Numbered from the stretch's first letter, positions 9,101 through 17,944 are shown. The stretch: DNA of 64,000 bases from Exiguobacterium acetylicum (GCF_019890935.1 NZ_CP082333.1:770001-834000); one strand, 5' to 3'. A program made the numbers and translations. The notes: generated by a model not told the origin, from the letters alone.

Positions 9101-9578
9101 TGCGTTATATTTCCACGTCAAAAACCCGATGTTACGGGGCGATTTATCGGCTGACGAAGAAAAGCGTAATCAACTGTTACTCGAGTCCTATCAAATGCAA
9201 GGCGTCATCCTCGAGAATGACGAGGTACTACGAGCGATGGATCATATTGCGTACGATGAACGAAAAAAATCACCGCTCGTTAAAGTGACATTCACGAAAA
9301 ACGGACTGCATAAGACGCAGACGAAAGGTGTCGTACAAGAGGAAGACTTATCAGCACTGATGGATCATGCATGGGAGGCATTAAAAGACAGCAGTCAAGA
9401 TATCTATGATGGGGATATCGCCATCAATCCATTCGATTATCAGGAACGGACACCATGTAGTTTTTGTGAGTATCGTTCAGTCTGTCAGTTCGATGAATCG
9501 CTTGGGAATCAGTATCGCCCATTAAAACCGATGTCTGAAAAAGAGGTACTGGAACGGTTGAAGGAGGAAGAAGAATGA
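6147..9578 (+). CDS. addB: ATP-dependent helicase/deoxyribonuclease subunit B
   Basis: AddAB processes double-strand breaks to give recombinogenic 3' ends (the Gram-positive RecBCD analogue). 1143 aa, close to B. subtilis AddB. Seen: N-terminal GRAGSGKTTQLIE, FIVPDQMSFEMER, a C-terminal RecB-type nuclease with RIIDYKSSARGLDF, and the cysteines of an iron-sulphur cluster, one near NACSYKHFARYGL and three in TPCSFCEYRSVCQF. ATG 6147 is preferred to the TTG one codon upstream because of its eight-base spacing from AAGGAGG. Its stop overlaps the addA start (ATGA), which keeps the subunits stoichiometric. Confidence 0.96.
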   Translation: MNHMHIGRAGSGKTTQLIERVVQELEQRPLGEKMYFIVPDQMSFEMERRIATDERIAGLVRLEVMSLRRFAFHILRDYGNQAIPFLDETGTQLLLRQVVEESEDELKIFKRTKNMPGFFQGLDELIASFKRSLIEPDMLRQVSDRSLERSPKLNDLALIYERFTERIVDKALHADDYYTTLLELLPKARLDQATIIVDGFYEFSLQEQQVLLALMQQVAEMHISFTMDATDPYAKQTSFGVSQRCYMQLIGQMQELSIPYEEILYDQPIKFQSEGLRHLEQALLKPGYPPVDHDVDGFQMTAAVNRQVEAESAVRKAIQLVRQKGYRFHEMAFVVRHLEPYADHLERAFHMYDVPYFLDQRESMVHHPLVDLIQSALDIVTSGYREETVFRLLKTELLPIPAEDARLALDRFETFVLERGIKGSMWQQPWQLKRRLAEEVRLTEEELAQEEELNHLRTFVVDLVEPLHRRLKQAKTMSAYTKGLYQFLEEQKIADRLMEWRKQALEQDQLLVAREHDQVYEAILHLFEQLEAAAPEHTLSTDLFVQMVETGLESLRFALVPPSLDQVIATDYVRGRLQRVKVVFLLGANDGLIPFVQDQSKLLSENDHDFLHEHGIPVGKASLDVFDDELFYLYQGMMAPSEALYVSYALVDEEGKALQPAAITKQLKRQLLLDRPIKTHFAEAGEHAPQEQLDFVTSPERAAAATAIELRRLQRRYPIQPIWFEVYNTLLENGQGRERMGLFSSALFYQNQAEALPEGLAHRLYGDSLQASVSRFETYNACSYKHFARYGLRLRERKLYKFEAPDIGNLFHGALNDLSLSIKASGRHWREIDGETCGTLAKEAVEKVTPEIQNAILMSSSRFGYIKKKLTDVVEQTAKMLVEQAKRTDFEPDLFEISFGNATFPPLRFTLPDGTEIEFTGRIDRIDQATIGDQLYVRIIDYKSSARGLDFAEIYYGLAIQMLLYLKTVVEQSELLYQQQAKPAGALYFHVKNPMLRGDLSADEEKRNQLLLESYQMQGVILENDEVLRAMDHIAYDERKKSPLVKVTFTKNGLHKTQTKGVVQEEDLSALMDHAWEALKDSSQDIYDGDIAINPFDYQERTPCSFCEYRSVCQFDESLGNQYRPLKPMSEKEVLERLKEEEE

Positions 9579-12500
9579 GCGTGCGTTGGACGGAAGAACA
9601 ACAACAAGCCATTTCAGCTAGAGGTGGACATATCCTAGTCTCAGCGGCAGCGGGATCAGGGAAGACAGCGGTCCTCGTTGAACGGCTGACGCAACGATTG
9701 ATTGATCCCGAAGATGAGTTATCGGCTGATCGGATTCTCGTTGCTACCTTTACGAATGCGGCAGCACGTGAGATGAAGACGCGGGTCATCGAGGTCATGG
9801 ACCAGCGCATCAAAGAAGCACCTGATGATTTGTATTTGAAAAAACAGCGTCAATTGATGAACCGGGCACAAATTACGACGATTCATTCGTTCTGTTTGTC
9901 GATTCTGCGCGAGAATTATTACCGGATTGGTCTGGATCCTGCGTTTCGAATTGCCGATGAATCTGAATTACTGTTATTGCAAGACGATGTCTTAGAAGCG
10001 GTCTTTGAGTCTTTTTATGCTTCCGAGGACCCGGGATTCTATGATTTGATTGATAGTTATACGTCAGATCGGGATGATCAAGCGATGCTGACACTGATTT
10101 CGAATCTCTATCGCTTTTCCCGTTCCTTACCGGATCCGGAAGCATTTTATGCACATTTAATCAGTCAGTACGATCAGCCGATTGACCCGGATGATTCTCC
10201 ACTTATGCAACGACTAGTCGAATTAGAGTGGGAAAGTCTCTCGAATTTATTAGGACGTTACCGAGAACTTGCTTTTGAGCTGGAGCAGTCTGGTTATACG
10301 GAAATGGGACAGATGATGCGTCAGGACATTGCTCCTTTTACCTCGCTTGAGACGTCGGCACGCCACTGGTCGATGGTTGCGCTTGCTTTTCAAGCAGTAG
10401 AATTCGGACGCTGGAAGAGTCCACGCGGGGATGAAGGAATTAAAACGTTTCAAGCAGAGCGGACGCGACTCGTAGCGGAGTTCAAGAAAATGAAAGAGCT
10501 GTTCGTCCAAAAGACCGGTGTCGATTACTTGGAGGACTTGCGGTCGCAGTTGCGACACGTCGAGACGATCGTGACACTCGTACGTCAATTCGCAAGCGAT
10601 TATCTCGAAGCGAAACAACAACGTGGTATCGTCGATTTTTCGGATCTTGAACATTTTGCATTAGAGATTTTGACGGACGAAGGACAACCGTCAGACGTGG
10701 CAAAACTTTTGAAGGAACGTTTCGTCGAAGTACTCGTCGACGAATATCAAGATACGAACGAGGTTCAGGAACGCATCATTCAATTGGTCTCGAAGACGGA
10801 TGAGGCGACAGGAAATCTATTCATGGTTGGTGACGTCAAACAATCCATCTATAAATTTCGTCATGCAGAGCCAGGACTGTTCCTTGAGAAATTCAAACGA
10901 TTCCAACAGACCGATGTCGGTACCCGGATCGATTTAACAAAAAACTTCCGAAGTCGTCTTGAAGTGCTGGATGGAACGAATCAAATCTTCCGCCAAGTGA
11001 TGGATGAGACGGTCGGGGAGATTGATTACGATGAAGCCGCACACCTTCGACTCGGGAATCTGAGTTATCTCGAATCGGAGCAAGTGGCACCTGAATTACT
11101 TTTGATTGATCCACTTGATAGTGAAAAGGAAGAGGTTGAAGCACGAGCGATTGCAACGCGAATTTTAGAACTCGTTGATTCGAAGCATCCACATCTGATC
11201 TATGATGCGAAAGCAAACCGATTCCGGACCTGTGAATACCGCGACATCGTCGTCTTAGCACGATCGCGTGGTAAGCGTGTCCAAGCGCTTGTCGAAGTGC
11301 TCGAACAGTATGAGATTCCAGTCTATGCGGATACGACGGGCGGGTACTTCCAAGCGACGGAAATTCAAATCATGATGGCGTTGCTCAAGACGATTGACAA
11401 TCCCCTTCAAGACATTCCATTCGCGAGTTTGTTACGATCGCCGATTTTTGGGGTAGCGGATCGAGATTTAGGACGGATTCGAGCAAAACAAAAAGAAGGA
11501 AGCTTTTATGAGGCAGCGCTCGCGATGGCGGCAGAGGAATCATCACTCGGAATTCGAATGGATGAAATCATCCGTCAGATTCAATCATGGCGAACTGAAG
11601 CGCGTGGGAGTGCCTTACCTGCTTTCATTCGATCGCTCTTTGATCAGACCGGCTATTTTGAGTACGTCGGCTGTCTCGCCGGAGGAAAAAGTCGTCAAGC
11701 CAACTTGAACGCTTTATATGAGCGAGCGAAGCAATATGAGACGTCCGGTTATCGTGGACTATATCGCTTCCTTCGTCTAATCAATCGATTAATTGAACGA
11801 GGAGAAGACTTCGCAGAAGCCCGTTCGCTTGGAGAAGACGAGGACGTCGTTCGCATCATGACGATCCACCAATCAAAGGGACTCGAGTTCCCCGTGACGA
11901 TCGTCAGCCAATTGACGAAGCAATTCAACAAACAGGATCAAATGCAGGCGATTCAGTTGCATAAGACGTATGGCATTGCCCTAGATGCGATTGATCCGAT
12001 TCGTCGTTTACGATCTGGGACACTCTTGAAAGAAGTCATTCGTCGGGAAATGGATCGAGAAATGAAAGCAGAAGAGATGCGCGTCTTGTATGTTGCGATG
12101 ACTCGAGCGAAGGAAAAGCTGATTCTCGTCGGAACCGTCAAGGATTTAGAAGATCAAATGGCGACCTGGCAGATGACGCCACCAGATGAAGTCTTACTAC
12201 CTGAAAATGATCGACGCCAAGCGAAGAGTTATGCGGAATGGGTCGTTCCGGCAGTCTTACGCAGTAGTTTACTACGTCCGGATGAAACGGATTGGTCGAT
12301 TCGTGTGATGTCGTTAGAGGAGTTAGCACCGTATCAAGAAATCTCAACACTCGTGGAGCAACTCGAACACGTCCAGCAGCTTGAAAAAATCGATGTACCG
12401 GTTAATTCGCAAGTCAAAGAAATCCTCGAAGCGGCATTTTCGTATCAATATCCGCATGCACTCGCGACAGAGACGGCAGCAAAACAGACCGTCACGGAAC

Positions 12501-13126
12501 TGAAGCGCGCAGAACAGTTGGAACGTGCAGCATTCGAAACGACATATCGCCAGACGACGTATTACCGAACGCCGCAATTCCTCGGACCTGTTTTAAGTGG
12601 AGCGGAACGAGGAACGGTCTTACACTTAGCGATGCAATTATATGAACCGGACGAATCGATTTCGCAACAAATTGATCAGTGGGAAGCAACGGAACGCATT
12701 ACGCCGATTGAAGCGACGACGATGCGGGAAGCGACAACACAGTTACAAGGATTCCTCGACTCCGAAATCGGACAATTGTTCAGCGAACGATTACGGACGA
12801 ACCACGTCTATCGAGAGTTGCCGTTCACCTATAAGATCGGGGCATCTCGTTTCCGGAAAGACTGGACAGGTCCAGTGGATGACGCAGTCATGCAAGGAAT
12901 CGTCGATTGTTTGATTCAAGATGAGGAGTCCTATATCTTGCTCGATTATAAATCGGATCAAATCGTTACGACGGAAGTCGGACAGACACCTGCTGATGTG
13001 TTACGGGATCGGTACGCAACTCAGTTGAATCTGTATCAAGAAGCGTTAGAAGCGATTCTTCATATTCGAATTTCACGCAAGGTCATCTATGCGTTTGCTT
13101 TAGAAGAAACGATTGATTTAGTTTAA
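9575..13126 (+). CDS. addA: ATP-dependent helicase/nuclease subunit A
   Basis: UvrD-family 3'-5' helicase plus nuclease, partner of AddB. 1183 aa. Motif I VSAAAGSGKTAVLVERL (about residues 22-38), motif Ia TFTNAAAREMKTRV, Walker B VLVDEYQDTNEVQ, GDVKQSIYKFRHAEP, motif V TIHQSKGLEFPV, motif VI VLYVAMTRAKEKL, and the C-terminal nuclease YILLDYKSDQI. All helicase motifs and the nuclease Asp-Tyr-Lys are intact, so both activities should be present. It is translationally coupled to addB by an ATGA overlap. No sbcD/sbcC follows, unlike in B. subtilis. Confidence 0.97.
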   Translation: MSVRWTEEQQQAISARGGHILVSAAAGSGKTAVLVERLTQRLIDPEDELSADRILVATFTNAAAREMKTRVIEVMDQRIKEAPDDLYLKKQRQLMNRAQITTIHSFCLSILRENYYRIGLDPAFRIADESELLLLQDDVLEAVFESFYASEDPGFYDLIDSYTSDRDDQAMLTLISNLYRFSRSLPDPEAFYAHLISQYDQPIDPDDSPLMQRLVELEWESLSNLLGRYRELAFELEQSGYTEMGQMMRQDIAPFTSLETSARHWSMVALAFQAVEFGRWKSPRGDEGIKTFQAERTRLVAEFKKMKELFVQKTGVDYLEDLRSQLRHVETIVTLVRQFASDYLEAKQQRGIVDFSDLEHFALEILTDEGQPSDVAKLLKERFVEVLVDEYQDTNEVQERIIQLVSKTDEATGNLFMVGDVKQSIYKFRHAEPGLFLEKFKRFQQTDVGTRIDLTKNFRSRLEVLDGTNQIFRQVMDETVGEIDYDEAAHLRLGNLSYLESEQVAPELLLIDPLDSEKEEVEARAIATRILELVDSKHPHLIYDAKANRFRTCEYRDIVVLARSRGKRVQALVEVLEQYEIPVYADTTGGYFQATEIQIMMALLKTIDNPLQDIPFASLLRSPIFGVADRDLGRIRAKQKEGSFYEAALAMAAEESSLGIRMDEIIRQIQSWRTEARGSALPAFIRSLFDQTGYFEYVGCLAGGKSRQANLNALYERAKQYETSGYRGLYRFLRLINRLIERGEDFAEARSLGEDEDVVRIMTIHQSKGLEFPVTIVSQLTKQFNKQDQMQAIQLHKTYGIALDAIDPIRRLRSGTLLKEVIRREMDREMKAEEMRVLYVAMTRAKEKLILVGTVKDLEDQMATWQMTPPDEVLLPENDRRQAKSYAEWVVPAVLRSSLLRPDETDWSIRVMSLEELAPYQEISTLVEQLEHVQQLEKIDVPVNSQVKEILEAAFSYQYPHALATETAAKQTVTELKRAEQLERAAFETTYRQTTYYRTPQFLGPVLSGAERGTVLHLAMQLYEPDESISQQIDQWEATERITPIEATTMREATTQLQGFLDSEIGQLFSERLRTNHVYRELPFTYKIGASRFRKDWTGPVDDAVMQGIVDCLIQDEESYILLDYKSDQIVTTEVGQTPADVLRDRYATQLNLYQEALEAILHIRISRKVIYAFALEETIDLV

Positions 13127-13145
13127 TTTAATGTTGATACGATCG

Positions 13146-13192
13146 AGACCTTCCTCGTCCTCCTACTTAAGGTAGAGATGAGGGAGGTTTTA
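13146..13192 (+). terminator. Probable terminator after addA
   Basis: Long imperfect hairpin: ACCTTCCTCGTCCTCCTAC pairs with GGTAGAGATGAGGGAGGT around TTAA with a bulge, then TTTTA. The remainder of this 206-bp gap holds the next gene's leader with a GGGAGG ribosome site. I see no strong -35/-10 pair. Confidence 0.6.
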
Positions 13193-13332
13193 GTATGGGT
13201 CGAAAGAGGGATGAAGAAGAAGGAGGTAAAATCAGTTTCTAAAGTAATTTCCGTTTCTTATTGTGAAGGAACTGTGTAAAATAAAGAAGATATGTCACTT
13301 TGATGATGGATAATTTTGGGAGGTTTTAATAG

Positions 13333-13710
13333 ATGGCGCGCATTTTATTAGCAGAAGACGAAGATGTCTTACGCATGTTAGTACTCGATACACTAGAAGA
13401 TGAAGGATATACGATTGACGAAGCGACGGACGGTGACGAAGCGTATCAAAAAATCATGAACGCTGAATATGATCTCGTCTTACTCGATTACATGATGCCT
13501 GGAATGACAGGGATTGAAGTCATCGAAAAAGTCCGACAACATCCAGATAAGCAACACTTAAAAATCATGATGCTGACGGCTAAAAGTCAACAATCGGACC
13601 GCGAACGAGCGGAAGAAATCGGAGCGAATTACTTCTTCTCGAAGCCCTTTAGTCCGTTAGAACTGATTGATGTCGTGGGAGGAATATTGAGTGATCACCA
13701 AGTGGATTAA
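13333..13710 (+). CDS. Stand-alone receiver (CheY-like) response regulator
   Basis: 125 aa, receiver domain only, no output domain. Acidic pocket EDEDV near residue 8, phospho-acceptor Asp about residue 52 in YDLVLLDYMMPGMTG, Thr in MMLTAKS, and Lys in FSKPFSPLEL. Its 3' end overlaps the following histidine kinase by 20 bp, so the two are a translation-coupled pair. With no DNA-binding domain it must act by protein contact, either as a phosphate carrier or as a modulator of the kinase (inference). The Glu-rich C-terminus seen in CheY of chemotaxis operons is absent, and no chemotaxis genes are nearby. Confidence 0.9.
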   Translation: MARILLAEDEDVLRMLVLDTLEDEGYTIDEATDGDEAYQKIMNAEYDLVLLDYMMPGMTGIEVIEKVRQHPDKQHLKIMMLTAKSQQSDRERAEEIGANYFFSKPFSPLELIDVVGGILSDHQVD

Positions 13711-16234
13711 TCGAAAAATCGGGCGCCAACTCATGGCTTCCTTTTATGTCGTATTAGCTACATTGATGATTTCATCATTGATCGTGTACAACTATACCGA
13801 TACGAAACTACAGGCGACTCGAGCGAAATTAGAAGATATCCGTGACCGGAGTGCACGTGCGGGTGCTTTATGGGAAGAGTGGCAGGATGTTCAGTTCAAT
13901 ATGCGCGGTTATGCATTGATGGGAAATGGGGAGTTGTACAATCAAGTCATGGCTCAACAAGATAAGATTGATCAGCAGACAGAATGGTTCGAAAAAAATG
14001 CGATTTATGATCAAGGAAAGGCATTCGCCCAGTCCTCGAGAGAATTGTATGGTTATTATTTCGATGCCATCTTGCCGCTTATTCAATCGTATGTCAAAGC
14101 GAAAGAGTCCGGGGATGTCACGGAATCCTTCTTAAAAGGGACAACACTTGCTGAATTGCCACTCGGTCAGAAGTTATTAGCTGAAGGTAAGATTCAATTA
14201 GATGCTCAAGGAAACATCGATGTACTATCGGAAATCAATAAGAGCGAGCTAGCACTCGGCGGTTATCGCGAATTTTTAGAGGATTGGGCACAACGGACGA
14301 GCGATCAGTTGGAACGGGAAATCCGGACGACACAGCTGATTTGGTTAGCGAATATTGTCGTCTTACTTGCCGTCTTGATTTTCTTTATTTATCCGTTTAT
14401 CCGCCGCATCACGATGGAATTATTATCTCTCGTCAAGAACAGTCAACGGCTTGCGAACGGTGAAGATGTTTCGAGCGTCAAAGTACCGAATCGTAAAGAT
14501 GAAATCGGAATTCTGGCGTTATCCTTCAATCAGATGGCAAGTTCGATTTCAGAGAACAAGCAGCATTTATTAGCGAAAAATGAAGAATTACAAGCGCAAC
14601 AGGAAGAATTGCAAGCACAGCAGGAAGAATTGCAAGCACAGCAAGAAGAACTTGAAGAAGCATTAGAGCTGACGATGCGGAATGAGCAACATCTGCAGTA
14701 TCGGAATGATTTGACAGAAACGCTCGCGGCGCGTGAGTCGTTGACTGCTTATCCGGAAATCATCGAGAAGCTCGTCACGATCACGGATTCTGAGATTGGT
14801 GCATTAGTATTTGTTGATGAAGAAGACAGTTATTCTGTCGTTACGTATGGAATGACGGATGAATTGGCAGAACAGCTGCTTCAAAATGATGCGTCTCTCT
14901 TAAAACGAGCCGAGTCACTGAAGTCACCTGTTCATTCTTCTAAACAAGTCGCAAGCAATCATCCATTGCCATATCCGTACTATATGTACGAAACAGCTGT
15001 ACCGATTCTCGACCCCACTGCAGATGATATCATTGCGTACATCTACCTTGTCCGTTACCGCGATCAGTTTACGAACGAACAGATGCGTGATGTCATGTCC
15101 TTCTCCCGCCAATTATCGCTATCGCTTTTACGGATGCGATTGTTTGACGAAATGACGAAAGAGAAAACGAAGACGGAGCGGATTCTTGATTCGATTCGAG
15201 AGGCCGTCATTTATCTTGAACCGGGGAAAGAAGAGGTCTTCGTCAATCGACCATTATATGATTTATTCCCGGAATTACGTTATGGTGTCCAGACTGAACG
15301 GGAGACATTGCAAACGTGCTTAGAAGTCATTCGATCCGTCGTCGACGAACCAGAAGTCTTTAGCCGTTATGTTGATTCAGTTCTGCGTGGAGAATTACCG
15401 ACCGATAGTTTACAGTTCTCGATTCGAAACGAAACGGTATTCATTCAATTTTATGTCGAGGTGATCCATATCCATCACGTACATAAAGGAACGATGCTCG
15501 TCATGCGTGATGTGACGAAAGAGACTGAAATGGATCGTTTGAAATCAGAACTCGTTTCAACCGTTTCTCATGAACTTCGGACGCCACTCTCTTCGATTTA
15601 CGGATTTACAGAACTCATGCTTAACCGAGACATCGAAGAGTCGCGCCAAGATCGATATTTGCGGACAATCCATTCTGAAACGGAACGTCTTGCGAATCTC
15701 GTCAATGATTTCTTAGATGTCCAGCGCATGGAATCGGGCACACAATCGTATAAAAAAGCATCCGTGAACATCTATACGATTGCTGAAGAAACGACTCAGT
15801 TTTATGCGGCTTCGACACAGGCTCATCGGATTACGTTCCGTCACGAGGGAAATCAGTTGCCTGTCATTGAAGCAGACGAAGAAAAAATCAGACAGTTGCT
15901 CAATAATTTATTGAATAATGCGGTGAAATATTCACCATCTGGTGGTGCGATCGATGTCGTACTCACGACATCACTTGATCAAGTCATTCTTCAAGTTCGA
16001 GATGAGGGAATCGGGATTCCAGAACAATCGCTGAGTCGTTTATTCGAAAAGTTCTATCGCGTCGATAACTCGGATAGTCGAAAAATTGGTGGGACTGGTC
16101 TAGGGCTAGCTATCTGTAAGGAAATCGTCACGGGTCATGGTGGAGAAATTCATGTCGAGTCAGTCGTGAAGGAAGGTAGTCTTTTTACCGTCAAATTTCC
16201 ACTTGTCCAGTCTACACATGTGACAATCTCCTGA
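13691..16234 (+). CDS. Large multi-domain sensor histidine kinase
   Basis: 847 aa. Order: transmembrane helix at about 14-35, extracytoplasmic helical domain to ~213 (CHASE3-like in length and helical character), second helix at about 215-237, HAMP (IRRITMELLSLV...DEIGILALSFNQMASSI), a coiled coil of three QAQQEEL heptads (~301-321), a GAF-like region (~340-480), a PAS-like region (~490-600), HisKA with His627 in VSTVSHELRTPLSSIYGF, and HATPase (NLLNNAVKYSPSGG, DEGIGIP, GTGLGLAI). GTG 13691 lies behind GGGAGG and inside the preceding receiver gene. Ligand unknown. An H-box with TPLSSI is typical of soluble-partner kinases. Confidence 0.9.
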   Translation: MITKWINRKIGRQLMASFYVVLATLMISSLIVYNYTDTKLQATRAKLEDIRDRSARAGALWEEWQDVQFNMRGYALMGNGELYNQVMAQQDKIDQQTEWFEKNAIYDQGKAFAQSSRELYGYYFDAILPLIQSYVKAKESGDVTESFLKGTTLAELPLGQKLLAEGKIQLDAQGNIDVLSEINKSELALGGYREFLEDWAQRTSDQLEREIRTTQLIWLANIVVLLAVLIFFIYPFIRRITMELLSLVKNSQRLANGEDVSSVKVPNRKDEIGILALSFNQMASSISENKQHLLAKNEELQAQQEELQAQQEELQAQQEELEEALELTMRNEQHLQYRNDLTETLAARESLTAYPEIIEKLVTITDSEIGALVFVDEEDSYSVVTYGMTDELAEQLLQNDASLLKRAESLKSPVHSSKQVASNHPLPYPYYMYETAVPILDPTADDIIAYIYLVRYRDQFTNEQMRDVMSFSRQLSLSLLRMRLFDEMTKEKTKTERILDSIREAVIYLEPGKEEVFVNRPLYDLFPELRYGVQTERETLQTCLEVIRSVVDEPEVFSRYVDSVLRGELPTDSLQFSIRNETVFIQFYVEVIHIHHVHKGTMLVMRDVTKETEMDRLKSELVSTVSHELRTPLSSIYGFTELMLNRDIEESRQDRYLRTIHSETERLANLVNDFLDVQRMESGTQSYKKASVNIYTIAEETTQFYAASTQAHRITFRHEGNQLPVIEADEEKIRQLLNNLLNNAVKYSPSGGAIDVVLTTSLDQVILQVRDEGIGIPEQSLSRLFEKFYRVDNSDSRKIGGTGLGLAICKEIVTGHGGEIHVESVVKEGSLFTVKFPLVQSTHVTIS
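14591..14653 (+). repeat. Three tandem 21-bp repeats encoding heptads
   Basis: Three adjacent 21-bp units starting CAAGCGCAACAGG, CAAGCACAGCAGG and CAAGCACAGCAAG, each encoding QAQQEEL. They lie in the signalling-helix linker of the histidine kinase. The units are nearly identical, so copy-number change would shift the linker by whole heptads without breaking the frame. Confidence 0.9.
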
Positions 16235-16318
16235 AAAAACCATATATCAACAAAATAACACTAGGTGTTCGTCCTGAAATCAGATACGATGAAGTAGGAA
16301 AAGAAAGGAGGAAATGAA

Positions 16319-16699
16319 ATGCCAATCACAGCATTCGTTCACACACACGTCTTACTTTGGGTACTTTTATTGGTTACGTTCTTCGTCGCTTTTTCGATGT
16401 ACAAGAACAACAAAAAAGCTGCAAAAGGGATTCATATGGCGTTCCGTCTGTTGCTCTTATTGACGTTCGCGACAGGTCTTTATCTGTACATCAAAATCAT
16501 GGGGATGTCTGAAAATCCAGACCCACTCTATCATGCGAAGATCACAGCAGGTCTTTTGACGCTCATCTTCGGAGAATTGACACTCGTTCGTGTCAAAAAG
16601 GGCAAAGCCTATTCCGGTTTCGTCATCGGATTCATCGTGCTTGTCCTTGTAACAGTGTTCCTAGGTTATTCACTCCCATACGGCATGAAATTCTTCTAA
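16319..16699 (+). CDS. YisL family membrane protein (UPF0344)
   Basis: 126 aa with four hydrophobic segments: VLLWVLLLVTFFVAFSMY, MAFRLLLLLTFATGLYLYI, AKITAGLLTLIFGELTLVRV and FVIGFIVLVLVTVFLGYSLP. The N-terminal HTHVLLW and the pattern KGKAYSGF-IGF-LGYSLPYG match B. subtilis YisL (MTHLHITTW..., LGLHLPIG). Function is unknown in the family. The AAAGGAGG site is well placed. It is followed by a strong terminator. Confidence 0.82.
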   Translation: MPITAFVHTHVLLWVLLLVTFFVAFSMYKNNKKAAKGIHMAFRLLLLLTFATGLYLYIKIMGMSENPDPLYHAKITAGLLTLIFGELTLVRVKKGKAYSGFVIGFIVLVLVTVFLGYSLPYGMKFF

Positions 16700-16713
16700 G
16701 TTCATGCGGGATC

Positions 16714-16757
16714 AAAGAGTCCTTTTCGACCTCATAGGTTGAAAAGGACTCTTTTTG
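16714..16757 (+). terminator. Terminator after the YisL family gene
   Basis: Perfect 14-bp stem AAAGAGTCCTTTTC / GAAAAGGACTCTTT with an inner GACC/GGTT pairing, then TTTTTG. Confidence 0.88.
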
Positions 16758-16839
16758 TCGTGTTCGTTAGTAATTTTTGTTTACAAGTGGTTGTTATTTG
16801 GGAAAAGGGATGTATTACACAGTAGAGAGGGGAACGCTT

Positions 16840-17838
16840 GTGGCACAGTTGAAGGAATGGACGAAAGTTTTTCGGGCACGAAAATGGATGAAACGCGCAG
16901 AACCGGTGTTACCACTTTGGCATGGGTATATCGGTTATAAATATGGGTTATTCGATGCTCTTCAAACAGGGGCAACACAAGCAGAGGCACAGCTACGAAT
17001 GCAGCGTCCGCTGACACAGGAAGCGTTATCCCGCTGGTTCGAAGTCGGTGTCGCAGTCGGTCACTTGAAGAAAAAAGATTTACGCTATACAGCGACTCGC
17101 CATGTTCTTCCAGAACTCTCTCAATCAGACGATCGCAGTATCGGATTCATGTTATCGGAAATGATGGAGCTGCATTTGCCAGCACTATTCTCCTATCCTC
17201 AATTTTTAGAAGAGGGTCAACAAAAGACATTTAATGGAGAGGAACATGGAGACATCGTGGCTGAAACTTCAGCTCTCGTTGAGACGGTTGCTTTCCCGGC
17301 AGTACGCCATATCATTCGCAGTCGTAATCTGACCTCACTCCTTGATATTGGTTGTGCTTATGGTGGATATCTCCGTAAAATTCACGAGGCATTGCCGGAC
17401 TTACGACTCGCTGGAATCGATATTGAAGAATCCGTCATTGCCGAAGCAAAACGACGAGATACGAGCGGAGAGATTGATTTTGTCGTCGGAGACATTAAAA
17501 CGTTTGATGTCAAAGAGACCTATGACGGTGTCATGATGAATAATATTTTATATTACTTCCCGCAACCGGAACGCCTTGCGCTATTAGAAGGAGTTCGTCG
17601 TTTCGTCAAGGATGATGGAACAGTCATTCTCGTCACACCATTACGTGACAGTTCACATGGTGCACCTTTCTCAGCAGCATTCAATGCCTTCATGACGTTG
17701 CATGAGAATCTGTATCCATTACCAAGTAAGGAAGAATTGAAAGAAGATCTATCGAAAGCTGGGTTTGAAAACATTTCGATTACACCATTCTTAAAAGAAG
17801 GTGCCTGGTATATCGTCACTGCAAACGCCACTTCCTAA
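16840..17838 (+). CDS. Class I SAM-dependent methyltransferase with N-terminal helical domain
   Basis: 332 aa. The N-terminal ~150 residues are helical and look like the dimerisation/winged-helix part of plant-type O-methyltransferases (FDALQTGATQAE, LTQEALSRWFEVG). The Rossmann part has motif I SLLDIGCAYGGYLRKIH, the acidic D in LAGIDIEESVIAEAKRR, FVVGDIKTFD, and MMNNILYYFPQPERLALLEGVRRFVKDDGTVILV. GTG 16840 follows GAGAGGGG by eight bases; earlier in-frame starts lack a good site. It sits directly upstream of the carotenoid operon but has its own terminator overlapping its last codons. A role in methylating a carotenoid or quinone is possible (inference only). Confidence 0.8.
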   Translation: MAQLKEWTKVFRARKWMKRAEPVLPLWHGYIGYKYGLFDALQTGATQAEAQLRMQRPLTQEALSRWFEVGVAVGHLKKKDLRYTATRHVLPELSQSDDRSIGFMLSEMMELHLPALFSYPQFLEEGQQKTFNGEEHGDIVAETSALVETVAFPAVRHIIRSRNLTSLLDIGCAYGGYLRKIHEALPDLRLAGIDIEESVIAEAKRRDTSGEIDFVVGDIKTFDVKETYDGVMMNNILYYFPQPERLALLEGVRRFVKDDGTVILVTPLRDSSHGAPFSAAFNAFMTLHENLYPLPSKEELKEDLSKAGFENISITPFLKEGAWYIVTANATS

Positions 17839-17856
17839 GCGAAGTCTGGCGTTTTT
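17823..17856 (+). terminator. Terminator overlapping the end of the methyltransferase gene
   Basis: AAACGCCACTTC / GAAGTCTGGCGTTT (one bulged pair) followed by a T run. The left arm is the last codons and the stop lies in the loop region. Confidence 0.78.
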
Positions 17857-17878
17857 ACAGTTGGAAGACAGTTCAAAT

Positions 17879-17908
17879 TTGTTGCTTTCACTATGTGCTT
17901 AGTATAAT
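17879..17908 (+). promoter_or_regulatory. Promoter of the crtN-crtM operon
   Basis: TTGTTG (17879-17884), 18-bp spacer, perfect TATAAT (17903-17908), 36 bp before the crtN start. An alternative -35 TTGCTT would leave a 15-bp spacer. Confidence 0.7.
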
Positions 17909-17944
17909 AGTTGAAACGATGAGAGATAAAAAGGAGAGATTTGG

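Noticed and set aside
14591-14653. CRISPR-like or mobile repeat
   Set aside because: Directly adjacent in-frame heptad repeats without spacers, inside a coiled coil.
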